Assembly (NCBI GenBank): GCA_024508675.1
Contig: JANINQ010000008.1
Coordinates: 124,001-188,000 of the forward strand
Reading direction: 5' to 3'
Length of the DNA stretch: 64,000 nt
Source: Afipia sp.
GTDB taxonomy: Bacteria > Pseudomonadota > Alphaproteobacteria > Rhizobiales > Xanthobacteraceae
Under the pieces are notes generated by a model. The model made no database searches. It saw nothing but the letters and a program-made list of their open reading frames with translations, and had not been told where the DNA came from. Shown piece by piece: positions 53,183 through 61,732 of the stretch; the stretch's first letter is position 1; the number at the start of each line of letters is the position of its first letter. The position numbers and the translations under genes were made by a program.

Positions 53183-53885
53183 GGCACCCGTGCTCCTGCC
53201 TGCGTTTCTCCTGCATGTATTTTATCCATTTGACCCGCAGCGCCGCGCGGCGCTCGGGGTATTTCTCCTCAAGGAACGCGGCGAGCACGATCCGGTCGAT
53301 ACGGAAGCTGCGAAAATCCTTGCGCAGTTCGCACCAGCCCGCCAGATGCCGGACCGTTTCAAGATAGCCGACCGCAATCGGCCAGATGGTGCGTTCGGTG
53401 TCGCGGCCCTGCTCGTCGCAGTAGTGCAGCCGGATTTTCTTGCTGGCGTGAATCTGCGCCCGCAACTGCGTCATGTCGATGCTGTCCGGCTCGGCGTCCC
53501 ATTTCGGGGCCGCGCGGCTGGCGGGCTCCAGCGCCAGCGGCTGCAGCCGCTCCGGAACGGTATCGACAATCTTGGCGATCAGATCCTGCGCCGCCTTCGC
53601 CAGCACCGGATCGGCCCGCCCGGCCACCCATTGCGCGCCGAGCATTGCCGCCTCGATCTCGTCGGGCGTCAGCATCAGCGGCGGCATGTCGAAACCCTTT
53701 TCCAGCACGTATCCGGTGCCGGCCTCGCCACGGATCGGGACGCGCTGGCCGATCAGGGTGGCGATGTCGCGGTAGATGGTGCGTTTGGAGGTTTCCAGTT
53801 CAACGGCGATGGCCTCGGCGGTCAGCGGCTTGCGGGTGCGCCGAAGCACCTGGATGATCTGAAACAGCCGGTCGGCGCGCCGCAT
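53166..53885 (-). CDS. YafY-type HTH/WYL domain regulator
   Basis: The ATG at 53885 (MRRADRLFQIIQVLRR) is the family N-terminus and gives 239 residues; the open frame to 53966 runs across the divergent promoter. The HTH_11 domain (KPLTAEAIAVELETSKRTIYRDIATLIGQRVPIRGEAGTGYVL) is followed by the WYL part (KKIRLHYCDEQGRDTERTIWPIAVGYLETVRHLAGWCELRKDFRSFRIDRI). It is divergent from the glutathione S-transferase gene, a common pairing in which the WYL protein controls its neighbour. Confidence 0.92.
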   Translation of the reverse strand: MRRADRLFQIIQVLRRTRKPLTAEAIAVELETSKRTIYRDIATLIGQRVPIRGEAGTGYVLEKGFDMPPLMLTPDEIEAAMLGAQWVAGRADPVLAKAAQDLIAKIVDTVPERLQPLALEPASRAAPKWDAEPDSIDMTQLRAQIHASKKIRLHYCDEQGRDTERTIWPIAVGYLETVRHLAGWCELRKDFRSFRIDRIVLAAFLEEKYPERRAALRVKWIKYMQEKRRQEHGCHDGKR

Positions 53886-53906
53886 CTTTCGGTCTCTGGT
53901 GGTTTG

Positions 53907-53930
53907 CTGCTGACAGTATGGTGGCAGCAG
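53907..53930. promoter_or_regulatory. Candidate WYL regulator operator: CTGCTG-N12-CAGCAG
   Basis: Perfect 6-base arms lie in the 91-base gap between the divergent WYL-regulator and GST genes. The placement fits autoregulation plus control of the GST gene. WYL-type YafY sites are poorly defined, so the assignment rests on symmetry and location. Confidence 0.4.
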
Positions 53931-53976
53931 GGGGTAGCTAGAAACAGGCATCTTTTCAACGCGCAAGGATGCCCCG

Positions 53977-54702
53977 ATGATTACCCTGTATGGCTTTGGC
54001 CCCGGTTTCGGCCTTCCTGAAATCAGCCCCTATGTCACCAAGACCGAGGTTCAGCTCAGGATGGCGGGGCTGGCCTATGTGAAGCAGCAGGCGATGCCGG
54101 ACGCCTCCCCGAAGGGCCAGCTTCCCTTTATCGACGATGGCGAGGTGGTGGCGGATTCCACCTTCATCCGCCGCCATCTGGAGCGGAAGTACGGCTTCGA
54201 TCTTGATGCCGGTCTCGACGAGCGCCAGCGTGCGGAAGCCTGGGCGATCGAGCGCATGATCGAAAATCATTTCACCTGGGCGTTCACCTATACGCGCTGG
54301 ATGATGCCGGAGAATTTCGCCAAGGGGCCTGCGCATTTCTTCGATGGCGCGCCGGAGGCTGTCCGCGATGCATTGCGTGAAGACGTGCTGCGCCGGGTCG
54401 GAGAGAGCATGCGGCTTGCGGGCCTTGGCCGTCACACGCCGCAGGAGATCACTGAGCTTGGCACCCGCTCGCTGTCCGCGCTGTCGATGCTGCTCGGCTG
54501 GAAGCCTTATCTGATGGGCGAGAAGCCTTGCGGCACCGATGCGATGGCGTTCGCGTCACTCGCGGGCCTGATGACGCCGTTTTTCGATTCGCCGCTGCGC
54601 GAGCGGGCGCTCGAATTCGCCAATCTCGTGGCCTATGTCGGCCGCATGATGGCGCAGTATTATCCGGAGCATGACTGGCAGCAGATGCAGGCGGCGGCGT
54701 AA
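53977..54702 (+). CDS. Glutathione S-transferase family protein
   Basis: The 241-residue protein has a thioredoxin-like N-terminal domain (ITLYGFGPGFGLPEISPYVTKTEVQLRMAGLAY, then QLPFIDDGEVVADSTFIRRHLERKYG, with the cis-Pro in LPF and the Ser/Asp of the glutathione site in ADST). An all-helical C-terminal domain follows, and the split GST pattern AYVGRMMAQYYPEH is at the end. The substrate is unknown. Control by the divergent WYL regulator is likely. Confidence 0.88.
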   Translation: MITLYGFGPGFGLPEISPYVTKTEVQLRMAGLAYVKQQAMPDASPKGQLPFIDDGEVVADSTFIRRHLERKYGFDLDAGLDERQRAEAWAIERMIENHFTWAFTYTRWMMPENFAKGPAHFFDGAPEAVRDALREDVLRRVGESMRLAGLGRHTPQEITELGTRSLSALSMLLGWKPYLMGEKPCGTDAMAFASLAGLMTPFFDSPLRERALEFANLVAYVGRMMAQYYPEHDWQQMQAAA

Positions 54703-54733
54703 AAGCTGAAGTTGTTACCGTCTCGGTCTTCTT

Positions 54734-54860
54734 AACCTCTCCCCGTTTTTACGGGGAGAGGTCGGATCGCTTTTGCGATCCGGGTGAGGGGCGGATGTTA
54801 CATGTGTGTTGGGAGCTTTCGCCCCTCACCCCAACCCTCTCCCCGTAAACGGGGAGAGGG
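54734..54860. repeat. Long palindromic intergenic repeat, copy D
   Basis: The terminal hairpins are CTCTCCCCGT-TTTT-ACGGGGAGAG and CTCTCCCCG-TAAA-CGGGGAGAG. An inner GGATCGC-TTTT-GCGATCC hairpin and the GGTGAGGGGC / GCCCCTCACC pair lie between them. It sits between convergent GST and PNPOx-like genes. The inner GATCG hairpin groups this copy with copy C. Confidence 0.9.
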
Positions 54861-54900
54861 AGCGCATCGCGCTCTGTCGCTTGTGCTCGTGATGTTTCTT

Positions 54901-55527
54901 TTATGAAACGACCAGCCGCGACTTCAACATCGCGACCTCCGCTTCCAGTTCCGCAATGCGTTCGTCACGGCTTGCGATGGCTGCGGCGACGTCAGCGGCA
55001 TCGAACCTCAACGGAATATGCTGCGGGCAGTTGCTGTCCCATGCCTTGATCTTGAACAGGATCGTCTGTTCGGGCCTTGCCTTGTAATCCTTCGGCATCA
55101 GCGCGGAGGTCAGCGCCGGATCGTCCTCGACCACGCGGGCCTCGCCCCAGATCTTGATGCGGCGGCGGTTCACATAGTCGATCAGGAAGATATACGCCTT
55201 GGGATTCTCGCTGAGATTGCCTTGGGTGACGTATTGCCGGTTTCCCTTGTAGTCGGCAAAGGCGAGCGTGGTCTTGTCGAGAATCTTGATGAAGCCCGCC
55301 GGCCCGCCGCGATGCTGGATATAGGGCTGTCCGTCGGCGGTGGCTGTCGCAAGAAAGAAGCTGGTCTGCTCGCCGATGAAGCCGGCCAGCGCCTGATCGA
55401 TCTCGGTGCGAAAGCCGCCGCCGTCTTCCATATGGGCATAGCCGCCGCGCGATCCCTTGCGGGTCTGGATCGCCTTGACGGCGGGGGTAAAGGCAACGTC
55501 GCTGGAATAGGTCTGGGTGGTTGTCAT
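54901..55527 (-). CDS. Pyridoxamine 5'-phosphate oxidase-like flavin-binding protein
   Basis: The 208-residue protein has the split-barrel core FIGEQTSFFLATATADGQPYIQHRGGPAGFIKILDKTTLAFADYKGNRQY near residue 48 and LIDYVNRRRIKIWGEARVV near residue 118. These are typical of PNPOx-like proteins that bind FMN or F420-type flavins. A short coiled coil closes the protein. True vitamin B6 synthesis is unlikely because the PdxH signatures are absent. It is divergent from a LysR gene that may regulate it. Confidence 0.85.
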   Translation of the reverse strand: MTTTQTYSSDVAFTPAVKAIQTRKGSRGGYAHMEDGGGFRTEIDQALAGFIGEQTSFFLATATADGQPYIQHRGGPAGFIKILDKTTLAFADYKGNRQYVTQGNLSENPKAYIFLIDYVNRRRIKIWGEARVVEDDPALTSALMPKDYKARPEQTILFKIKAWDSNCPQHIPLRFDAADVAAAIASRDERIAELEAEVAMLKSRLVVS

Positions 55528-55635
55528 GGCTGACCTCCGAAGATGGCCGCGAGGATAGCCCCAATCTAGGTGCGGCTATCGTCGAAATAATGATCGGTAT
55601 TGACAGTGGATCATTGCAGCATATGAAATAATGCC

Positions 55636-56535
55636 ATGGACCGGATCGACGCCATGCGCGCCTTTGTCTCCGTGGCGGACCTTCAGGGCTTCGCCCCCGC
55701 CGCGCGCAAGCTCGGCCTGTCTGCCTCGGCCGTGACACGGCTGATTGCCGGTCTGGAAAATCATCTCGGCGCGCGGCTGCTCCAGCGCACCACGCGTTCG
55801 GTGACGCTGACCGATGTTGGCGCGCGTTATCTGGAGCGGGCGCGGCGGATTCTCGGCGACCTGGAAGAGGCCGAAGGCTCGGTGCAGGCCGAACGCAGCA
55901 GACCGTCAGGCCGGCTGGTGGTGTCCGCGCCGTTGATGTTCGGGCGGCTCTATGTCGGCCCGGTGATGTCGGCTTATCTGAAACAGTATTCCGAGGTGAG
56001 CGCCGAACTGCGGCTGTCGGACCGGATGGTCAATCTGGTGGACGAGGGCATCGACCTTGCCGTGCGCATCGGCCATCTGGCGGATTCCAGTGTGGTCGCG
56101 CGGGCGGTGGGCGACATGCGGCGGATCGTGGCTGCGTCGCCGCGTTATCTCAAGGCGCACGGCACACCGCAGAAGCCGTCCGATATTGCCCGGCATGAGA
56201 CCATCCAGTTTGCGGGCAACACATCACTATCCGAATGGCGCTTCACGGAGAACGGCCGCGAGATCCGCGTCGCGGGCAGGCCGCGTTTTTCCACCAACAG
56301 CACCGATGCAGCGGTGCTGCATGCCGAGCAGGGCGGCGGCCTGATCAGCGTGCTGGCCTATCAGGTGGCGGAGCAACTCAACACAGGACGGCTCAGGATC
56401 GTGTTGGCGAAATATGAACTGCCGCCGATGCCGATCCATCTGGTGTATCCGACCTCGCGGCTGCTGTCCGCGAAGGTCCGCGCCTTCATCGATCTTGTGG
56501 TGGCGCAGACCGACTGGCGGTTCGGCACGAAGTAG
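55636..56535 (+). CDS. LysR family transcriptional regulator
   Basis: The 299-residue protein has the LysR helix-turn-helix (MRAFVSVADLQGFAPAARKLGLSASAVTRLIAGLENHLGARLLQRTTRSVTLTDVG). Its effector domain carries RPSGRLVVSAPLMFGRLYVGPVMSAYL and DEGIDLAVRIGHLADSSVVAR, as in the CrgA-type branch. The divergent PNPOx-like gene 108 bases away is the most probable target. The effector is unknown. Confidence 0.93.
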   Translation: MDRIDAMRAFVSVADLQGFAPAARKLGLSASAVTRLIAGLENHLGARLLQRTTRSVTLTDVGARYLERARRILGDLEEAEGSVQAERSRPSGRLVVSAPLMFGRLYVGPVMSAYLKQYSEVSAELRLSDRMVNLVDEGIDLAVRIGHLADSSVVARAVGDMRRIVAASPRYLKAHGTPQKPSDIARHETIQFAGNTSLSEWRFTENGREIRVAGRPRFSTNSTDAAVLHAEQGGGLISVLAYQVAEQLNTGRLRIVLAKYELPPMPIHLVYPTSRLLSAKVRAFIDLVVAQTDWRFGTK

Positions 56536-56574
56536 CCGGACCAGCGCCTGGTGACTGTCAGAACGAAGAAGCCA

Positions 56575-57018
56575 TCACGGCTGCTTTTTCCGCAGCGCCT
56601 TGAATGTCGCGTTCGCCCGGGCGCAGGGTTCGCCGTCGGCGGTGACGAAACACTGGGCGAAATAGATAGAGTTGCCCGGCTTCACAAATGTGGTTTCAAA
56701 CTGAAGCCATTGCCCGAGTGTGGCTGAACTGAGAAAGTCCACCGAGAGGCTCACAGTGATGAGACCCTGCGTGACGCTTCTGTCCACCTTGAGGCCACAG
56801 CTCAGCCCCATGGCGTTATCGGACAGCGCCGCGATCAGTCCGCCATGGACCAGTCCTCTCGAGTTGGTATGCGGCGTTGCCAGCCGAATGCCGAGGATGA
56901 AAGCGTCCGGCGTGATCCTGGCATAGATCGGCTCCCACGGTTCGGTGAGAGGGCTGCGCCGCGGATGATGCACGAAGCCTTCCGGAATAGCGGTCTCGAT
57001 TGTTTCAGATACTGTCAT
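56575..57018 (-). CDS. PaaI-family hotdog thioesterase
   Basis: I use the ATG at 57018 (MTVSETIETAIPEGF), giving 147 residues; the open frame to 57090 runs into the promoter dyads. The hotdog core contains ATPHTNSRGLVHGGLIAALSDNAMGLSCGL, with the catalytic Asn/His/Asp region of PaaI-type enzymes, and VDFLSSATLGQWLQFETTFVKPGNSIYFAQ. It hydrolyses aryl- or acyl-CoA. It lies downstream of pobA with a 179-base gap and its own inverted-repeat region. Confidence 0.88.
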   Translation of the reverse strand: MTVSETIETAIPEGFVHHPRRSPLTEPWEPIYARITPDAFILGIRLATPHTNSRGLVHGGLIAALSDNAMGLSCGLKVDRSVTQGLITVSLSVDFLSSATLGQWLQFETTFVKPGNSIYFAQCFVTADGEPCARANATFKALRKKQP

Positions 57019-57026
57019 CCTGACTC

Positions 57027-57096
57027 TTTCGAATGATGTGCGATGTAATTGACTTGCGCGCATCATAAGGCGCGCGGCTCGCGCGATCATTCGAAA
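57027..57096. promoter_or_regulatory. Perfect 11-base inverted repeat upstream of the PaaI-type gene
   Basis: TTTCGAATGAT (57027-57037) and ATCATTCGAAA (57086-57096) are perfect inverted copies 48 bases apart, and GCGA follows both copies within two or three bases. The first begins nine bases before the start codon. Two operator half-sites bound by a looping repressor, or a long-range stem in the leader, would explain this. Two direct GTTTGAAAC copies lie further upstream at 57101 and 57125. Confidence 0.45.
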
Positions 57097-57197
57097 TCAA
57101 GTTTGAAACAAGAGAATGCGAGATGTTTGAAACGGCGGTGAAGTGATTTTGTTTCATCTGTTTAAAGCGCAGCGACGAGCGCGATTCGCTGTCAAAT

Positions 57198-58678
<1,481 letters not shown>

Positions 58679-59827
58679 ATGAAGAAGCTAACCTGGACCG
58701 CCGTCATGCTGGCGGCTTCCGTGACGCTGCCGGTGTCCCTGGCTGCTGCGCAGGACATCACCATCGGCGTCAGCATCAGCACCACTGGCCCTGCGGCCGC
58801 GCTCGGCATTCCCGAGAAGAACGCGCTCGAATTCGTGTCGACCGACATCGGCGGCGCCAAGATCAAGACGATCGTTCTGGATGACGCCGGAGATCCGACA
58901 ACGGCAACCACCAACGCGCGCCGTTTCGTGACGGAATCCAATGCCGACCTCATCATCGGCTCGTCCACCACGCCGCCGTCGATCGCGATCTCGACCGTCG
59001 CCAATGAAGCCGGTGTGCCGCAGTTCAGCCTCGCGCCGATCCCGGTTACCCCGCCGCGGGCGAAGTGGACCGTGGTGCTGCCGCAGCCTGCGCCGATCAT
59101 CGGCAAGGTGCTGTTCGATCATATGAAGAAGAGCGGCGTGAAGACCGTCGGCTATATCGGATTCTCCGATTCCTATGGCGACCTGTGGCTGAACGATCTC
59201 AACAGCCAGATTGCAGCATCGGGCGGCCTGAAGATCGTTGCCGAGGAACGCTACGCGCGTCCCGATACATCGGTGGCGGGTCAGGTGCTGAAGCTGGTCG
59301 CGGCGAATCCCGACGCGGTGCTGATCGGCGCATCGGGCACCGGCGCGGCGCTGCCGCAGTCGGCGCTGCGCGAGCGCGGTTATAAAGGCCTGATCTATCA
59401 GACCCACGGCGCGGCGACGATGGACTTCATCCGCATCGCCGGTGCTTCGGCGGAAGGTGTCATCATGGCCGCGGGTCCGGTGATGGCGCCGGAAGGCCAG
59501 GCCGACAGCGCTCTCACCAAGAAGCCCGGTCTTGCGCTGAACGAAGCCTACGAGAAGAAGTATGGCGCCAACACCCGCAGCCAGTTCGCGGGTCATATGT
59601 ATGACGCTTTCGAGATTCTCAAGCGCGTTGTGCCTGTGGCTCTGAAGACTGCGAAGCCCGGCACACCTGAGTTCCGCGAGGCGTTCCGCAAGGCGCTGCT
59701 GAGCGAGAAGGACATCGCGGCGAGCCAGGGCGTTTACAACTTCACCGAAACCGATCGTTACGGCACCGACGACCGTTCGCGCATCATCCTGACCGTGAAG
59801 AACGGCAAGTATGAAGTCGTGAAGTAA
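58679..59827 (+). CDS. ABC transporter substrate-binding protein, branched-chain amino acid type
   Basis: The ATG at 58679 follows GGGAGGA and gives 382 residues with a signal peptide (residues 1-25, ending AAAQ). The periplasmic-binding fold shows ITIGVSISTTGPAAALGIPEKNALEF near residue 27, ADLIIGSSTTPPSIAISTVANEAGVPQFSLAP near residue 95, and FAGHMYDAFEILK near residue 305. In this group of bacteria many such proteins bind aromatic acids rather than amino acids. Divergence from pobA and the livFMGH genes 1.2 kb away suggest a 4-hydroxybenzoate or related ligand; this is inference. Confidence 0.92.
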   Translation: MKKLTWTAVMLAASVTLPVSLAAAQDITIGVSISTTGPAAALGIPEKNALEFVSTDIGGAKIKTIVLDDAGDPTTATTNARRFVTESNADLIIGSSTTPPSIAISTVANEAGVPQFSLAPIPVTPPRAKWTVVLPQPAPIIGKVLFDHMKKSGVKTVGYIGFSDSYGDLWLNDLNSQIAASGGLKIVAEERYARPDTSVAGQVLKLVAANPDAVLIGASGTGAALPQSALRERGYKGLIYQTHGAATMDFIRIAGASAEGVIMAAGPVMAPEGQADSALTKKPGLALNEAYEKKYGANTRSQFAGHMYDAFEILKRVVPVALKTAKPGTPEFREAFRKALLSEKDIAASQGVYNFTETDRYGTDDRSRIILTVKNGKYEVVK

Positions 59828-59848
59828 GCGGTTTGCAACATCCATGTC

Positions 59849-59918
59849 ATGGCCGGGCTTGTCCCGGCCATTTCGATCCGTGAACACAGTGCCCGGCCCG
59901 CGCCGGGCATTTTGTTTG
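59849..59918. terminator. Two hairpins between convergent genes
   Basis: ATGGCCGGG-CTTGT-CCCGGCCAT (59849-59871) is a perfect palindrome matching the 10441 element. TGCCCGGC-CCGC-GCCGGGCA (59890-59909) is followed by TTTTGTTT and so looks like a plus-strand Rho-independent terminator for the binding-protein gene. Confidence 0.7.
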
Positions 59919-59921
59919 GGG

Positions 59922-60929
59922 CTAGGCGAGGCCCATCACGGCGATGCTGCCGGACTTGCCGCGGATTTCGCGCACGCCGAGATCGTGCAGTTCCACCGGC
60001 GGCGGAGACTTGAACTGTTCGATCGCCGCGCGGGAGGCGACAAAGCCGCCGTCCACGTTGCGGCTGAGTTCTTCAAGCCGGGCCGCAGTATTCATCACAT
60101 CGCCATTGAACACGATGGCGCGTTTGATGTCGCCGATTTCTCCGACAATGACGGGGCCGAAATGCAGGCTGCCACGGATGCGCGGCGCAACGCCGAATTC
60201 CTTCTCGAACCGGTGCTGAAGTTTCTGCAGCGTCGCGCGCATCGCCAGAAAGCAGCGCAGCGGGCGGCTGTCCACCACGCCGGATGCTTCCGACCATGTG
60301 ACAATGATCTCGTCGCCGACATAGTTCAGCACTTCGCCCCGGAAATCGATAATCGGCCCGGTCAGGCTGCGGAATGTCTGGTCGAGGAAACGATGAATGC
60401 CGAGGCCTCCGAGGCGCTCGGCCAGGGTTGTCGAGCCGGCAATATCGACGAACAGGACAAAGCGGCTTTCCTCGACCGGTTTATGGTAACGCCCGGTGAC
60501 GAGATGAAGGAGGGCGCGAGGGCCGATGATGTTGGCGATCGCAAACAGCAGGTTGAGCACAATGGCAAATACGCCCGAAAAGATAATCGGCGCCCAGGTA
60601 TCCTGATTGGGGTCCGGCGTCAGTCCGGCGATCAGGACGCCGAGATCGAAATACTGCACGGGGATGATCACCGCGGCATAAAAGGCGCTGCGGACGGCAA
60701 GGCTTGCGGTAAGCGGCAGGCTTCCGAGCCAGTCGCGCAGCGGCCCCGATGACGCGAAAAGCTCAAACGTGCCGATGGCGCCACTGATCAGCACGCTGTA
60801 GATGATGCCGATCCCGATCTGCAGCGGCGCAAAGCCGACATGGGCCAGCACAAAGATGATGCCGCCGAGTGCGCCGGTTGAGAGAATTGCCGCCAGAAAA
60901 CGCAGCTTGCGCTGTGACCGCGCGTCCAT
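59922..60929 (-). CDS. Membrane-bound class III adenylate/guanylate cyclase
   Basis: The 335-residue protein has four to five membrane segments in the first 150 residues and a class III cyclase domain (about 160-330). Motifs are RFVLFVDIAGSTTLAERLG near residue 157 with the first metal Asp, NYVGDEIIVTW near residue 202 with the second Asp, and GSLHFGPVIVGEIGDIKRAIVFNGDVMNTAARLEE near residue 250. The substrate-selecting and transition-state residues are compatible with ATP use, but I cannot be certain. It sits between the binding-protein gene and the livF gene without overlapping either, and may sense a signal in the membrane. Confidence 0.88.
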   Translation of the reverse strand: MDARSQRKLRFLAAILSTGALGGIIFVLAHVGFAPLQIGIGIIYSVLISGAIGTFELFASSGPLRDWLGSLPLTASLAVRSAFYAAVIIPVQYFDLGVLIAGLTPDPNQDTWAPIIFSGVFAIVLNLLFAIANIIGPRALLHLVTGRYHKPVEESRFVLFVDIAGSTTLAERLGGLGIHRFLDQTFRSLTGPIIDFRGEVLNYVGDEIIVTWSEASGVVDSRPLRCFLAMRATLQKLQHRFEKEFGVAPRIRGSLHFGPVIVGEIGDIKRAIVFNGDVMNTAARLEELSRNVDGGFVASRAAIEQFKSPPPVELHDLGVREIRGKSGSIAVMGLA

Positions 60930-61003
60930 GATCGAAGTGCCCCCGCACGAAGATGTTGCCGGGGGGAGTATCGGGCAGAATCGGGAAGATTGTTAGAGGG
61001 CGC

Positions 61004-61732
61004 CTAGACCTTACTCTCGCCGTGCTGGAAGCCGAGATAGCTCGCCACCACGCGCTGATCGCCGCTGATCTCTTTCGCGGAGCCGCTCATGACAAATTCG
61101 CCAAGCTCCATCACATACGCGCGGTCCGCAATCTCCAGCGCAGCGCGGGCATTCTGCTCCACCAGCAGCACCGAAACGCCAGCTTGGCGTAATTCGCCGA
61201 TGGTGCGGAAGATATCCGCCACGATCAGCGGCGCGAGGCCGAGCGACGGCTCGTCCAGCATCAGGAGACGCGGCTGGCTCATCAGCGCGCGCCCCATCGC
61301 CAGCATCTGCTGTTCACCGCCGGAGAGCGTTCCGGCCAATTGCGTCCGGCGCTCTTTCAGTCGCGGAAACAGCGCGTAGACGCGCTCCTGCTCGCGCGCG
61401 GCCGTTGCGCGCGGCACCCGGAAGCCGCCGAGATGCAGATTTTCCTCGACCGTCATGGTGCCGAACAGTTCGCGATGTTCGGGAACGATGCACAGGCCGG
61501 CGGCGACGCGATCCTCGATATCGAAGCGGGACATCTGCTGGTCGTCAAACACCACGCTGCCCTTCAGCGGCAGGATGCCCATGATGGCATTGAGCAACGT
61601 GGTCTTGCCCGCTCCATTGGCGCCGACAATGGTGACGATCTCGTTGGCGTTGACGTCAAGCGTCGCGCCGCGCACGGCCTCGACCTTGCCGTAGGAAATG
61701 TGTGCGTTTTCGACGGACAGCAGTTTGCTCAT
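61004..61732 (-). CDS. livF: Branched-chain-type ABC transporter ATPase LivF
   Basis: The 242-residue ATPase has Walker A IVGANGAGKTTLLNAI near residue 35, signature LSGGEQQMLAMGRALMSQPRLLMLDEPSLGLAP near residue 136 containing Walker B, and the switch His region LLVEQNARAALEIADRAYVMELGEFV. Its start overlaps the livMG stop by ATGA, so translation is coupled. It energises a periplasmic-binding-protein-dependent importer together with LivG and LivH/LivM. Confidence 0.95.
   Translation of the reverse strand: MSKLLSVENAHISYGKVEAVRGATLDVNANEIVTIVGANGAGKTTLLNAIMGILPLKGSVVFDDQQMSRFDIEDRVAAGLCIVPEHRELFGTMTVEENLHLGGFRVPRATAAREQERVYALFPRLKERRTQLAGTLSGGEQQMLAMGRALMSQPRLLMLDEPSLGLAPLIVADIFRTIGELRQAGVSVLLVEQNARAALEIADRAYVMELGEFVMSGSAKEISGDQRVVASYLGFQHGESKV

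Noticed and set aside
29132-54860. Repeated CTCTCCCCG elements as a CRISPR array
   Set aside because: The four copies are thousands of bases apart, each is internally palindromic, and no spacers or cas genes are present.
57047-57090. Longer start for the PaaI-type thioesterase
   Set aside because: The extra 24 residues cover promoter dyads and are not hotdog-like. The ATG at 57018 begins the normal N-terminus.
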